Positions 38,354 to 48,834 of a stretch of DNA of 64,000 nucleotides are shown piece after piece. The stretch is from NCBI GenBank assembly GCA_016711085.1, contig JADJTR010000005.1, positions 1 to 64,000 of the forward strand, in the 5' to 3' direction. The stretch comes from Phyllobacteriaceae bacterium (GTDB lineage Bacteria; Pseudomonadota; Alphaproteobacteria; Rhizobiales; Rhizobiaceae). The notes under the pieces are model-generated. The model saw nothing but the letters and a program-made list of their open reading frames with translations, did not search any database and was not told where the DNA came from. How positions within the stretch are numbered: position 1 is the first letter of the stretch; the number at the start of each line of letters is the position of its first letter. The position numbers were made by a program, and so were the translations under genes.

Positions 38354-40228
38354 TCACCCCTGACTGGCCCGCGCTTCTTCGACCCTTTTCAGCGATTCCA
38401 GCAAATGCGCGTCGCGCTGGTAGATGTCGGCGAAGAAGTCGACGCCGCCGCCCGCCTTCGGCCAGGCGGTGAAATAGGCGACATAGACCGGGATTTTCGA
38501 CGGGATGTCGATGCCGGAATGGCCCTTTTTCAGCTTGGCCGCCACCTCGTCGACGTTCCACCCGAGCACGGCGGCGGCCATGTCGCGCGGTTTCTCCAGC
38601 CGCACGCAGCCATGCGAGAAAGCGCGGGTGTCGCGGGAGAACAGGTCGCGCGACGGCGTGTCGTGCATGTAGATGGCGTGCTTGTTGGGGAAGAGAATCT
38701 TCAATTCGCCGAGCGCGTTGGCCTCGCCCGGGACCTGGCGCACGCCGAACGGGATTTTCGCGCCATAGGCGCCCCAATTGACCGAGGACGACGAGATTTT
38801 CTTGCCCTTGGCGTCGACCACCTCGTAGCCGGCGCGATCGAGATAGCCCGGGTCGCGCCGCAGGCGCGGCAGCATCTCGTTGACGAGGATCGACGCTGGT
38901 ACACCCCAATAAGGGTTGAATTCGACGCGCTCGATCTCGTCGATGAAGAATGAGGTCTGGTTCGACGGCTTGCCGACGACGACGCGCATCGCAAGTGCTT
39001 CCGCGCCATTGACGAAATAGGTGGCGGTGAACGCCGCCTGGTTGATGAACACGCGGCGCGGCTCGAAGGCGCGCGGCATCCAGCGCAATTCCTCCAGCGC
39101 CACGCGGATCTTGGCCGCCTTGTCGCCATCGCTGACGCCGGCGAGCGCCTGCACGGTGCGCGGACCGATGACGCCGTCAGGGCTCAGGCCCGCCGCCTTC
39201 TGCGCCGCCTTGACCGCCTCGACGAGAGCCTGGTCGTAGGTTTCGCTTGCCGCGTGCGCATCGAGCACCGCGCCATGGGCGGCGAGAAAATCGCTGTCGC
39301 CCTTGCGGCGGATCAGTTCGACGATCTTGGGGAAGTCCGGATTGGCTTGCCCCGGGCGGACCACATTGGTGAGGTTGACGGCGATGGCGTCGTCGCCGGC
39401 ATCGTCCAGCGTCTCCAGTTCGGCGGCAAGCTGCTGATACTCGGGCATCTGCGGGTGGCGCGACAGCAGATAGGCGCGCAGATCGTGCGACGTCGCGAGG
39501 ATCTCCATCACGCCGCGCAGATTGACCGGCTTGACTGGCAAATCGTGGTAGCCGGACAATTTGTTGGGATCGATGCGGCCGACCGAGACATCGCGCACAT
39601 AGCGCAGCAGCCGCGCCGACAGGGCCATCTCGAAACGGATCAGCGCCGCGTTGCGCGCACGCGGATCGTTGGCGTCGAAACTCGCCGACGGAACGTCGAC
39701 GGCATATTCTGCCGCGTTGAGGCCCCATTTGCCGGATTCGCCGAGAATGCGAATCGCCTCGCCGGCGCGCGACGTGGGCGACGTGCCCTGGACCCAGAGA
39801 TAGCCGGGATGGTCGCGGTACCAGCCGATGACCGCGGCGGCGATCTCCGGCTCCGCCGGCAGCACATAACCGTCGAGCAGCGGCAACGCCTCGGCGAACG
39901 GATCGGCGGCCCCCGGCGCGAACACGACATTGCGGTCCAGCCCGGCAAGCGTGGCGAAATCGATCGGGCGGATCGCGTCGGCCTTGTAGGTGTAATAGGT
40001 GGGGCCGGTGATCTTGACCGGCTTGGCGGCCGGCCTCGCCTTTTGCACCGGCTTGTCCGGCGCCGGCGGCATCGGATCGCCGTTGCGCTTGAGTCGTGGC
40101 GATTCGCCGTTGCGCTTGACCGGTCCGCCGAACAACAGATCGAACAGATTGTCGGCCGACGCCGGGGTCGCCACAACCGCGGCGGCGACAATCGCGCCTA
40201 TCCGCAGCAGCGCAGTCGTGAATCCCAT
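38354..40228 (-). CDS. L,D-transpeptidase, YcbB/LdtD type
   Basis: This periplasmic enzyme makes 3-3 peptidoglycan cross-links. After a signal peptide (LLRIGAIVAAAVVATPASA) come a YcbB-type scaffold domain, a peptidoglycan-binding segment (GLSPDGVIGPRTVQALAG) and the YkuD catalytic domain with HDTPSRDLF and the nucleophile motif SHGCVRL. GGGGAG sits six bases before the second of two near ATGs, so I start at MGFTTALLR. Length is 624 residues. It converges with the RND permease gene six bases away. Confidence 0.9.
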   Translation of the reverse strand: MGFTTALLRIGAIVAAAVVATPASADNLFDLLFGGPVKRNGESPRLKRNGDPMPPAPDKPVQKARPAAKPVKITGPTYYTYKADAIRPIDFATLAGLDRNVVFAPGAADPFAEALPLLDGYVLPAEPEIAAAVIGWYRDHPGYLWVQGTSPTSRAGEAIRILGESGKWGLNAAEYAVDVPSASFDANDPRARNAALIRFEMALSARLLRYVRDVSVGRIDPNKLSGYHDLPVKPVNLRGVMEILATSHDLRAYLLSRHPQMPEYQQLAAELETLDDAGDDAIAVNLTNVVRPGQANPDFPKIVELIRRKGDSDFLAAHGAVLDAHAASETYDQALVEAVKAAQKAAGLSPDGVIGPRTVQALAGVSDGDKAAKIRVALEELRWMPRAFEPRRVFINQAAFTATYFVNGAEALAMRVVVGKPSNQTSFFIDEIERVEFNPYWGVPASILVNEMLPRLRRDPGYLDRAGYEVVDAKGKKISSSSVNWGAYGAKIPFGVRQVPGEANALGELKILFPNKHAIYMHDTPSRDLFSRDTRAFSHGCVRLEKPRDMAAAVLGWNVDEVAAKLKKGHSGIDIPSKIPVYVAYFTAWPKAGGGVDFFADIYQRDAHLLESLKRVEEARASQG

Positions 40229-40388
40229 GTCCATCTCCCCGCCGTCCGCCGTCCGCATCCGCTGCTGTTTAGCAGGCGCGGATATGCAGGCCAAGCGGGG
40301 CCGATTTGTGACCCGGCAACTGTATCTGTCAGGCCGGGAGATGGAAAATGACAGGTTGGCGGCGAATTCGCGGTCGCCGCCCCGGCGT

Positions 40389-41789
40389 TCACATGGTCAG
40401 GCGGACGCGCACAAGCCGGCCGGCGATTTCCCTGAAAGCGGCCGTCAGCGCCGCCGAATTGGCCGCGTCGAAATAATGCGAGGAATCGGTGGCGCACTTT
40501 TCCATCACGTCCTTGCCGTTGGAAGAAACTTCCTTGCCGAACGTGATGGCGTAAATTTCCACGCCGTCCTCGCGGGCGTTGGCGCAGGCCTGCTTTGTCC
40601 GCGTGTTCGACTGCGTGGCGTCGGTTCCCCAATGACCGTAATAGTCAGGCAGTTGCGACGACATGGTGTTGTCGCCGTCCGACATCAGCACCATGACCTT
40701 GCTGATCTTGGCGGTGGTCGTGTCCGGATTGGCTCCTTCCGAGAACGGCGCCTGCGGCGACAGCACCTTTGTCGCCCAATTGACGCCGTCGACGATGTAG
40801 GTCTCGCCACGCGGCGTCAGAGCATCGACGGCAGACATCACTTCGTTCTTGTTGGTCGACAGTGGCTGTATCGGCGTCGGGCATGCCCACGTGGTCATGT
40901 CCCACGAATCCATCATGCCCGGAAACGGTTTGCTGAGCTGGTCGTCGGTCAGCGTGAACGGCGCTTCGCGATCGCCGACGCATCCCCACCATTTCACCTG
41001 CTGCGTCGACTCGGGATAGCAGACTTCCTTCTCGGGCCCGTAGATGTTGTCGCAGACATTGGCCTGATAGGGCACGCCGTCAGAGAAGTAGGTTTCGGTG
41101 CGGCAGTTTTCCGTCCCGATCACGTCGCGCGTCATGGCGCAATAGGCGGCGACGGTCTGGACCGAGTCCGGCGGCACCGACATCCACGGTTCGTTGCGGT
41201 TGTGCATGCCGACATTGACGTAGTTGGAAAACGGCACGACGCCGATGCGCACGATGTTATTGGGGCCGGCGATCGCCATCACCTCGTTGACGAACGCCGT
41301 CGCCGCTGTTTTCAGGCCTTCGATCTTGCCGTCGGCGACCATCGAGTAGGTGGTGTCGAGCGCCAGCGCCACTTCAAGAACGGAATTGTCGGTGACCGGC
41401 GCCGCGCTGCGCACCTCGATATCCGGTGTGTAAGTGGAAAATGCCGAGAAGATATAGAGCCTTGGCTCGGCTTTCGTATCGAGAATGATGTTTTCGTCTT
41501 CAATCCGCGCTTTGGCTTCGATGATCGTCCCGTCGAAATTGGCGGCGAGGAAATCGGTGATCGCGCTTTCGCCCGGCATATTGCCTGTGATTTGGCGCTG
41601 GCGCGCGGTGAACAGCACGGCCGCGTCGTTGGCGTTTTGCAACTCCGAACGCATACCCGAAAGGCCGGAATAATCGACCGCCAGCCCGACCGCCATCAGC
41701 AATGGCACCGTGACCAGCGACAGCATCATGGCAAAGTTGCCGTGTTTGTCGCCGATGAAGCGGCGAAATCCACTTTTCAAGACAGGCAC
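40389..41789 (-). CDS. Tad-type pilus assembly protein with von Willebrand A domain (TadG/TadE-like)
   Basis: The N-terminus has the TadE/G-like motif FIGDKHGNFAMMLSLVTVPLLMAVGLAVDYS split across a single membrane anchor. The rest is a vWA domain with an altered MIDAS start (LALDTTYSMV in place of DxSGSM) and VMVLMSDGDNTM. Such proteins act as pseudopilins or tip/surface components of Tad-like pili. I start at a GTG eight bases after AGGGAG. Several cysteines in a long insert suggest disulfides outside the membrane. No other tad genes are in the window. Confidence 0.8.
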   Translation of the reverse strand: MPVLKSGFRRFIGDKHGNFAMMLSLVTVPLLMAVGLAVDYSGLSGMRSELQNANDAAVLFTARQRQITGNMPGESAITDFLAANFDGTIIEAKARIEDENIILDTKAEPRLYIFSAFSTYTPDIEVRSAAPVTDNSVLEVALALDTTYSMVADGKIEGLKTAATAFVNEVMAIAGPNNIVRIGVVPFSNYVNVGMHNRNEPWMSVPPDSVQTVAAYCAMTRDVIGTENCRTETYFSDGVPYQANVCDNIYGPEKEVCYPESTQQVKWWGCVGDREAPFTLTDDQLSKPFPGMMDSWDMTTWACPTPIQPLSTNKNEVMSAVDALTPRGETYIVDGVNWATKVLSPQAPFSEGANPDTTTAKISKVMVLMSDGDNTMSSQLPDYYGHWGTDATQSNTRTKQACANAREDGVEIYAITFGKEVSSNGKDVMEKCATDSSHYFDAANSAALTAAFREIAGRLVRVRLTM

Positions 41790-41991
41790 GCCCACTCTCC
41801 CTTGGGAAGATATCGGGAAACCTTGGCACAACCGGTTTAAGGTCGCGCCAAGGCCATGAATAAAATCATCGGCGAATTTGATTAAATCTTTAGAAATCCG
41901 GATGACGGCGCGCGCCTGCCTCATTCCTTCGGCGGCATGGACGCAGGCCTCGGCCAAGACTAAAACGCAGCCCCATCCGCGGAGATGCGCC

Positions 41992-43614
41992 ATGGCCGCC
42001 CATTCCAGTCTGAACACCCTCTTCCCGCTTGCCGCCGACGACACGCCGTGGCGCAGGTTGACCGGCGATTTCGTCGCGCTCGAACGATTTCATGGCGAGG
42101 ACATGCTGACGGTCGAGCCGGAAGCGTTGCGCCTGCTCGCCGAAACCGCCTTTTCCGACATCAATCACCTGCTGCGCCCCGGCCATCTCGCCCAGCTGGC
42201 GAAAATCCTCGACGATCCGGAGGCGACCGAAAACGACCGCTTCGTCGCCTACGACCTGCTGAAAAACGCCAACATCGCCGCCGGCGGCGTTCTGCCGATG
42301 TGCCAGGACACCGGCACGGCGATCGTCATGGGCAAGAAGGGCCGCCGCGTCTGGACGCCGGGCGGCGACGAAGACGCGCTCACCTCGGGCATTCTCGACG
42401 CCTACCACAAGAAGAATCTGCGCTATTCGCAGCTCGCGCCGCTCTCCATGTTCGAGGAGAAGAACACGAAGACCAATCTGCCCGCCGATATCTCGCTCTA
42501 CGCCGAGGGCGACGACGCCTACAAATTCCTGTTTGTCGCCAAGGGCGGCGGCTCGGCCAACAAGACCTTCCTCTATCAAGGCACGCCGAGCCTGCTCACC
42601 CATGACCGGCTGATCGCCTTCCTCAAGGAAAAAATCCTGACCCTCGGCACCGCCGCCTGCCCGCCCTATCACCTCGCCATCGTCATCGGCGGAACCTCGG
42701 CCGAACAGGTGATGAGGACGGTCAAGCTCGCCTCGACGCGCTATCTCGATGGATTGCCGACCGAAGGTTCGGAAACCGGGAATGGTTTCCGCGACCTGAC
42801 GATGGAAGCCGAGATTCACAAGCTCACCCAGGCGCTCGGCGTCGGCGCGCAATTCGGCGGCAAGTATTTCTGCCACGATGTGCGCGTCATCCGCCTGCCC
42901 CGCCATGGCGCCTCGCTGCCCATCGGGCTCGGCGTCTCGTGTTCGGCCGACCGCCAGGCGCTCGGCAAGATCACCCGCGACGGCGTCTTCATCGAGGAAC
43001 TTGAGCACAATCCCGCCCGCTTCCTGCCCGACATCGACGAGGCGAAACTCTCCGGCGACGTTGTGAAAATCGACCTCGACCGGCCGATGGGCGAAATCCT
43101 CGGCGAACTGACCAAACACCCGATCAGGACCCGCCTGTCGCTCAATGGAACCATCGTCGTCGCCCGCGATCTGGCCCACGCCCGCATCCGCGCCATGCTG
43201 GACCGGGGCGAGCCGATGCCGGCCTATTTCAAGGATCACCCGATCTATTACGCCGGCCCGGCCAAGACGCCGGCGGGAATGCCCTCCGGCTCCTTCGGTC
43301 CGACCACGGCCGGGCGCATGGACTCCTTCGTCGACCAGTTCCAGTCCCTCGGCGGCTCGATGGTGATGCTGGCCAAGGGCAATCGCGGCCGCGAAGTGCG
43401 CGAGGCCTGCCAGAAGAACGGCGGTTTCTACCTCGGCTCCATCGGCGGGCCGGCGGCGCGGCTGGCGCAGGATTGCATTCGCAAGGTCGAGGTGCTCGAT
43501 TTCCCCGAACTCGGCATGGAGGCGGTGTGGAAAATCGAGGTCGAAAACTTCCCCGCCTTCATCGTCATCGACGACAAGGGCAATGATTTCTTCAAGGAGC
43601 TGGGGTTGGGGTGA
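41992..43614 (+). CDS. Class I (iron-sulfur) fumarate hydratase
   Basis: This TCA-cycle enzyme hydrates fumarate to malate. At 540 residues it is the one-chain FumA/B type: an N-terminal alpha-like domain with [11 protein letters not shown] and a C-terminal beta-like domain with [20 protein letters not shown] and [20 protein letters not shown]. Cysteines in [16 protein letters not shown] and EACQKNGG could bind the 4Fe-4S cluster. The chosen ATG follows GGAG; an upstream in-frame ATG gives an unlikely leader. It stands alone, just before an abrupt drop in GC. Confidence 0.93.
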   Translation: MAAHSSLNTLFPLAADDTPWRRLTGDFVALERFHGEDMLTVEPEALRLLAETAFSDINHLLRPGHLAQLAKILDDPEATENDRFVAYDLLKNANIAAGGVLPMCQDTGTAIVMGKKGRRVWTPGGDEDALTSGILDAYHKKNLRYSQLAPLSMFEEKNTKTNLPADISLYAEGDDAYKFLFVAKGGGSANKTFLYQGTPSLLTHDRLIAFLKEKILTLGTAACPPYHLAIVIGGTSAEQVMRTVKLASTRYLDGLPTEGSETGNGFRDLTMEAEIHKLTQALGVGAQFGGKYFCHDVRVIRLPRHGASLPIGLGVSCSADRQALGKITRDGVFIEELEHNPARFLPDIDEAKLSGDVVKIDLDRPMGEILGELTKHPIRTRLSLNGTIVVARDLAHARIRAMLDRGEPMPAYFKDHPIYYAGPAKTPAGMPSGSFGPTTAGRMDSFVDQFQSLGGSMVMLAKGNRGREVREACQKNGGFYLGSIGGPAARLAQDCIRKVEVLDFPELGMEAVWKIEVENFPAFIVIDDKGNDFFKELGLG

Positions 43615-43700
43615 AAGGGCACCATTGCCTTATAAATTTTCTATCTTATCGCCAGCATCCCTTTCGGTTGGAGCAATTGCCAAGAGAGTAGCTCTTTCTG

Positions 43701-43728
43701 TTGACAATTTTGGATATCGAAATATTAA
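43701..43728 (+). promoter_or_regulatory. Possible promoter of the AT-rich hydrolase gene
   Basis: TTGACA (43701-43706) and TATTAA (43723-43728) are spaced by 16 bp. The start point would fall on or next to the ATG at 43736, and no ribosome-binding site is seen, so the mRNA may be leaderless. In AT-rich DNA such boxes also occur by chance. Confidence 0.35.
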
Positions 43729-43735
43729 TTGCCGA

Positions 43736-45747
43736 ATGAAAAACCGAATTAGAATCTCATCGACCCAACTAGCGTTTACATGGATTTTTATATTCTCCGA
43801 TATTGGGCGCGCGGAAGATATTTACCTAAAATCTGCAGATTTCAATAATATTGAAAATGTTTATACAACTATTTTTGCAAATCATAAAAATTTATATGAA
43901 ACAAGAAACGTCGAGAGAAAGAAAAGATTCCCATTATTTATTATTGTACCTGGTATCATGGGTTCAAAATTGATTGACAACGCGTCAAAGAAAGTTATTT
44001 GGGGAAATGTTGATATTAATTTTCAAATTATAGCGATTTGATTCACGCCAACAATAAAGATGTGAGCGCGGAAGTATTAGAAACATTTGATGCCGGTTGG
44101 TTTTCTAAAGATATTTACGGCGATTCGCTAAATAGTTTTAAGTCTATATACGAAAGTGAATCAAATTTTTTAACAACGTTTGCTTATGATTGGCGCCAAG
44201 ATAATAGAATTTCCGCACGATCATTCCACGACTGGTTATGCAATAACACCAATAAATATAATGGGCGAAGCATAGAGATAATTGCTCATAGTATGGGCGG
44301 CCTTATAATAAAGTATTGGATCAAGCATTATTATATACCAAAAGTGAAATGCTTTGATGGTTCTGAGCCTCCGAACTTTTTTAAGTTTCGCGTTAATTTC
44401 GTTGGAACTCCAAACTATGGGGCACCTAAAGCATTGCGTGTGTTTGCGAGCGGCTTCAACATAAGTCGCGATGGCGGCAGCTCCTCTCTATTCGGTCAAT
44501 ATATTGACAGTCTCGATAGAAATATTCTTGCAAAGGCCATAAATGAATATGGTTTTTCATTTTCTAGCGCGTATCAGCTATTGCCAATTTACAAAGAGAA
44601 GTGTTTCGAAGAAAAATATAATGGTAGAGTCTTAGATGCCCCAGCTGTATTCCATAAAAAGCTAGGAAATAATATAGAAGCCGAGTATGGGGATATTTTT
44701 TCTCCCGATTTATGGAGAGCTATGAAATGGCCTACAGGATCAAGAGCTAAAATTCCAGAAGATTACTATAGTGTATTACTCCCAAAATATTTAGAGAGCG
44801 CGTATAATTTTTTATGTGAGACAGCAACATATCCAATTCCAGAAAATATCTTGACCCGGTATTTCGTGGGATCCTCATTTAAAACAGAAAATTCTTATTT
44901 AGGTGATCCAGATAAAAATGGAACAATTGGAGCTACTGGTTTAGTAGAAGGTGATGGAACAGTTCCTTTTTTTATTGCTTCAAACTACTTTGCTGAGAAT
45001 TCTCCAACCGTAGTTCGATTGGACAAAGAATACAGTCACGCGCTCTTACTGAAATCCGAATTGTTGTGGGATTATATGCGCGACGCGCTTAAATTTGCCG
45101 AAATCGCAACTCAAAAAAGTATTTTTTCAAATGGGAACGATCCGAGGGCGCTAGCGTCAGCATACAAGAAGAATAATATAGTTCCATTTTATGTCTTTGA
45201 CACCTCCGATAAAAGTTTAGACGAATTTCAAAATGCCCTAGTAGCAAATGTGTTTAAACAATACAATTATGATCCAATTCAATTATATAGATTCGCGCGA
45301 ACGACAAAAGATAATGACATAAAAATAGGATTATATACTTCAACGATAGAAATCGCAAAAGATACTAACCCGAAGTTAGCTGCTACAGCCGGCAATGATC
45401 TAACGCATCTACTTCTGCAAAAAAAGAGATATTATGAAACCGCCGTTCTTGCAAATGGCGTAAAGGAGTCTTCCTATTGGAATAAATTGAATGGGAAAGA
45501 AATCAAGGAAATCGGAAAATACCTATCTAACACCGAGGGATGGGCACGTCTTGAAATTGGAGAATCAGGAAAAGCTCGAGCTTTATTCGATGAATCTCTT
45601 CGATATGGTAACAATAAAGCGAAAATTGGGTTATCTCGTATCCCGGTTGCCACGAGCTCGACGTATCCAGCGAGTTTAGACCGGAGCGCGCTTATAAAGA
45701 AAAGTCGCCGATACAATAATCCGCTCACCGTGATCGTTGTTTCATGA
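43736..45747 (+). CDS. LCAT-like alpha/beta hydrolase (phospholipase/acyltransferase), AT-rich, frameshifted
   Basis: The gene is strikingly AT-rich against its GC-rich neighbours and uses A/T-ending codons, a sign of transfer. A signal-like N-terminus precedes the LCAT family motifs: oxyanion PGIMGSKL, the nucleophile in AHSMGGLI, catalytic Asp in GDGTVPF and a His in YSHALLL. The C-terminal 200 residues are helical and TPR-like. The frame breaks near 44030, between NVDINFQ and DLIHANNKD; one added base would join the halves. Either a sequence error or a recently broken gene is possible. LCAT-like enzymes hydrolyse or transfer acyl groups on phospholipids; an effector or toxin role is conceivable but unsupported. 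Confidence 0.72.
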
Positions 45748-45756
45748 GAATTCGGT

Positions 45757-46818
45757 TTATTTACTTACCACTTTCCCCACCCACTTCTTCCAGCCTTCGG
45801 CCGAACCGTTGAAGGCGTTGAGGTCGATGTGGTTGTTGACGCCCGAGGCGAGCCCGGTGCCCGAATATTGCCAGAACAGGAAATCGCGGCCGGGATAGAC
45901 GACCGACGGATGTTCGGCCACGGCGCGCAGCCAGAACGGGTGGTTCTCGAACGCGCCCTCGAGGTTGTCCTCGTAGAAATCAGGCGCGGTGTAGATCACC
46001 GGCCGCTGGCCGTAATGGGCCTCCAGCATGTCCATGAACAGCTGCATCTTGGCCAGCACTTTTGTGCGCGGCGGCTTGGTCTTGCAGGTTCGCGAATCGT
46101 GGTTCCACTCCACGTCGATCACCGGCGGCAGCGCGCCCTTCACCTTCGGCACATTGCGGATGAACCATTTGGCCTGGCTTTCCGCTGACGAGCACCAATA
46201 GAAGAAATGATAGGCCCCGCGCAGCAGGCCGGATTTGGCCGCGCCGTTCCAGTTCTTCCTGAAGCTCGGATCGATGTGATCGTCGCCCTCGGTCGATTTG
46301 ATGTAAACGAAATTCGCGCCCTGGGCTTTCAGCGTCGTCCAGTTGATATTGCCCTGCCAGCGCGACACGTCGACGCCATGGACCGGATAGTGCGCCGGAC
46401 GTGTGCGGCCGAACTTGACCGGCTTGGCGTCCCGAAAGCGCGGGCTGCGCACCGGCTGATGGATGAACGCAGCGGCCGAGGCGATCTGCACCGGTTGCTC
46501 GGCCAGCGCCAGCGGTTCGGGCGCCAGGGCTTCGGCGACGGTCGCCGGCGCGATGGCCGCGAAGCGGGCAGGATCGATCGCATCCGTCCGGTTGGTCGAT
46601 TCGGCCGGTTTCAGCCGCCCGCGCTTGACTGCGGTCGTCTCTCCCGCCGCCAATGCCTCGTCGACCGAAAGCGGCGTGCCCTCCCCGCCGACCGGCGCTT
46701 TCGGCGCGATCGAAGCGGTCTTGAGCGAGGCGTCCGGACGCAGGGCGTCGTCGGCCGAGGCGGAGCAACCGGCGACGCCGAGCGAAAACAGCAGGCAAAA
46801 GGCGGTGGAAAGTCGCAT
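45757..46818 (-). CDS. GH25-family lysozyme, lipoprotein
   Basis: A lipoprotein signal (FCLLFSLGVAGC) and a low-complexity linker of about 120 residues lead to a GH25 muramidase domain. The catalytic and barrel motifs are present: VHGVDVSRWQG, FVYIKSTEG, GAYHFFYW, VIDVEWN and DFLFWQYSGTG. It cleaves the MurNAc-GlcNAc bond of peptidoglycan. It is divergent, across 225 bp, from an L,D-transpeptidase gene, which suggests shared use in wall remodelling. Confidence 0.9.
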   Translation of the reverse strand: MRLSTAFCLLFSLGVAGCSASADDALRPDASLKTASIAPKAPVGGEGTPLSVDEALAAGETTAVKRGRLKPAESTNRTDAIDPARFAAIAPATVAEALAPEPLALAEQPVQIASAAAFIHQPVRSPRFRDAKPVKFGRTRPAHYPVHGVDVSRWQGNINWTTLKAQGANFVYIKSTEGDDHIDPSFRKNWNGAAKSGLLRGAYHFFYWCSSAESQAKWFIRNVPKVKGALPPVIDVEWNHDSRTCKTKPPRTKVLAKMQLFMDMLEAHYGQRPVIYTAPDFYEDNLEGAFENHPFWLRAVAEHPSVVYPGRDFLFWQYSGTGLASGVNNHIDLNAFNGSAEGWKKWVGKVVSK

Positions 46819-47043
46819 GGCAAGTCAACTCGGTGAACGCTTGACGCCGCCCGGACTTCCGGACGAACCTCTTGGTTACCGCCAAATTGCTGACAAAATG
46901 AAAATGCCACGATTAACCATGGCCTGCCGTCCATCACTTTCCGCTGAACGGGGAACCGCGCCGTTGACAGCGCGCGACGGCTCGCCAACATGCGTTCGAC
47001 AGATTCCCCTGCTTTTCAAGTTCACTGCGAGGCTCGAAGATCC

Positions 47044-47646
47044 ATGCGCCTGATGTCCCTGTTCGCCGTTTCCGCCATTGCGCTTGCCGGTCTCTCCGGC
47101 GCGGCGCGGGCCGAGTCCGACTTCGCCAAATTCCTTCGCGGCGGACAAAAACCGATCGTCCATGGCGGCGGCTATGTCTCGGACAAATCGCCGATTCCGC
47201 GCCAGAAGGTGCGTTTCGACGACGTCAAGGAGCAAGGCGTCATCGTCATCGATACGTCGGAGCGACGGCTCTATTACACCCTCGGCAACGGCAAGGCGAT
47301 CAAATACGCGGTCGGTGTCGGCCGCGAGGGCTTCCAGTGGGCCGGCACCGACCGCATCTCCCGCAAGGCGGAATGGCCAGGCTGGACGCCTCCGGCCACC
47401 ATGCGCGCCCGCGTGCTGCGCGAGGAAGGCCGCAAGCTGCCGGCCTACATGCCGGGCGGCAAGAACAACCCGCTCGGGGCCCGCGCCATGTATATCGGCG
47501 GCCGAATTTACCGCATCCACGGCACCAACCAGCCGTGGACGCTCGGTCAGGCGATGTCGTCGGGTTGCATCCGCATGGCCAACGAAGACGTCATCGAACT
47601 CTACGGCAAGGCCGGCGTCGGCACCAAGGTCATCGTGCGCCAGTGA
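47044..47646 (+). CDS. L,D-transpeptidase, ErfK/YbiS family
   Basis: A 200-residue exported enzyme with a signal peptide (LFAVSAIALAGLSGAARA) and a YkuD domain: HGTNQPWTLGQAMSSGCIRM carries the catalytic His and Cys. Such enzymes attach outer-membrane proteins to peptidoglycan or form 3-3 cross-links. The start is the ATG of MRLMSLFAV. Its stop codon overlaps the GTG start of the rhodanese gene, so the two are coupled. Confidence 0.9.
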   Translation: MRLMSLFAVSAIALAGLSGAARAESDFAKFLRGGQKPIVHGGGYVSDKSPIPRQKVRFDDVKEQGVIVIDTSERRLYYTLGNGKAIKYAVGVGREGFQWAGTDRISRKAEWPGWTPPATMRARVLREEGRKLPAYMPGGKNNPLGARAMYIGGRIYRIHGTNQPWTLGQAMSSGCIRMANEDVIELYGKAGVGTKVIVRQ

Positions 47647-48053
47647 CGGCCGCGAAAAAGCGACTCACCGTCAAGGACTTGCTGGCCGAAGCCAATGCTT
47701 CGGTCAAAGCCCTGTCGCCCGCCGAGGCGCTCCAGCTCCTGCCGCGCGACGATCATGTCTTTGTCGATCTGCGCGATCCGCGCGAACTCGACCGCGAAGG
47801 CCGCATCGACGGCGCGTTCCATGCGCCGCGCGGCATGCTGGAGTTCTGGATCGACCCGGAAAGCCCCTACCACAAGAAGGTCTTCGCCGAGGCGAAGACC
47901 TTCGTCTTCTTCTGCGCCGGCGGCTGGCGTTCGGCGCTTGCCGCCAAGCTGGCGCACGACATGGGCATCGAGCGCGTCGCCCATCTCGAAGGCGGCTTTT
48001 CGGCGTGGAAAAAGGCCGAACTGCCGCATGTGGCGGGAAAACCGAAGGCCTGA
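47643..48053 (+). CDS. Rhodanese-domain protein
   Basis: A single rhodanese fold of 136 residues with FVDLRDPRELDREGRIDGA and the active-site loop FFCAGGWRSALAA, whose Cys can carry a persulfide. It starts with GTG overlapping the preceding TGA (GTGA). The sulfur donor and acceptor are unknown. Three bases separate its stop from that of the convergent PPOX-like gene. Confidence 0.87.
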   Translation: MTAAKKRLTVKDLLAEANASVKALSPAEALQLLPRDDHVFVDLRDPRELDREGRIDGAFHAPRGMLEFWIDPESPYHKKVFAEAKTFVFFCAGGWRSALAAKLAHDMGIERVAHLEGGFSAWKKAELPHVAGKPKA

Positions 48054-48056
48054 CGG

Positions 48057-48683
48057 TCACCAGAGCATCTTTGCCGCCCGCTCAGGCCATTCGCGGTCAT
48101 AGATTTCGCCGTCGAACCGACCGGCCGATTGCTCGACCAGCACATCGCCCGCCGTAGGCATTTCCCCGGGCGCAACATGATGGGCCGGATTCCACAGTTC
48201 CGAACGCACGATGGCGCGGCCGCATTGCGTATAGATTTGCTCTACCGTGACGACGATGGCGCTGCGCGGGGTTTTTCCGTCGCGCCTCAGCGATTCAAGC
48301 AATTCTCCATCGAGCGTGACCATGGCGCGGCCATTGACGCGCACCGTCGTGACCGAACCGGGCAACAGAAAAAGCAGTCCGACGCGCGGATCGCGCACGA
48401 TGTTGGACAAGGTGTCGATGCGGTTGTTGCCGCGCCGATCGGGAATGGCGAGCGTGCGCTCATCGAGCACGCGCACGGCCTCTCCCCTTTCGCCACGCGG
48501 CGAGCAATCGAGGCCTTCGGGCCCGGCGGAGGCGATGACGAAAAACGGCGCGGCGTCGATCAGGCGCCGATAGGAAGGCGTCAGGCGATCGGCGACCTTG
48601 AGCAGCGACGCTTCGCCGGGTTCGCCGTAGAGGGCGTTCAATTCGGCAACCTCGGCGACGGGTTTGAAACGGCGATGAGACAT
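48057..48683 (-). CDS. Pyridoxamine 5'-phosphate oxidase-fold flavoprotein
   Basis: This 208-residue split-barrel protein has the family pattern FFVIASAGPEGLDCSPRGE and NRIDTLSNIVRDPRVGLLFLLPG, matching the MSMEG_1061-type FMN-dependent PPOX group. It probably binds FMN or F420 and reduces or oxidises a small molecule; the substrate is unknown. It is divergent from moaA across about 150 bp. Confidence 0.85.
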   Translation of the reverse strand: MSHRRFKPVAEVAELNALYGEPGEASLLKVADRLTPSYRRLIDAAPFFVIASAGPEGLDCSPRGERGEAVRVLDERTLAIPDRRGNNRIDTLSNIVRDPRVGLLFLLPGSVTTVRVNGRAMVTLDGELLESLRRDGKTPRSAIVVTVEQIYTQCGRAIVRSELWNPAHHVAPGEMPTAGDVLVEQSAGRFDGEIYDREWPERAAKMLW

Positions 48684-48834
48684 GGGAAGCCCCTGAATTC
48701 TCCTCTTCTGGCCGGAAAACGATGACGTTCATGCGACATTGTCCGAAAGACCATCCTCGTTTGACCTTGAATCCGCGCCAAAAGGGGCCGAAAGTGCCAA
48801 GCGAGGCGCGCCTTGACCGCGCCGGGAGACTTTG

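Noticed and set aside
43620..45750. Prophage or insertion sequence in the AT-rich segment
   Set aside because: Only one gene is present, with hydrolase motifs; no transposase, terminal repeats or phage genes are seen.
48684..48834. Molybdenum cofactor riboswitch upstream of moaA
   Set aside because: No recognisable Moco motif pattern was found in this 150-bp stretch.
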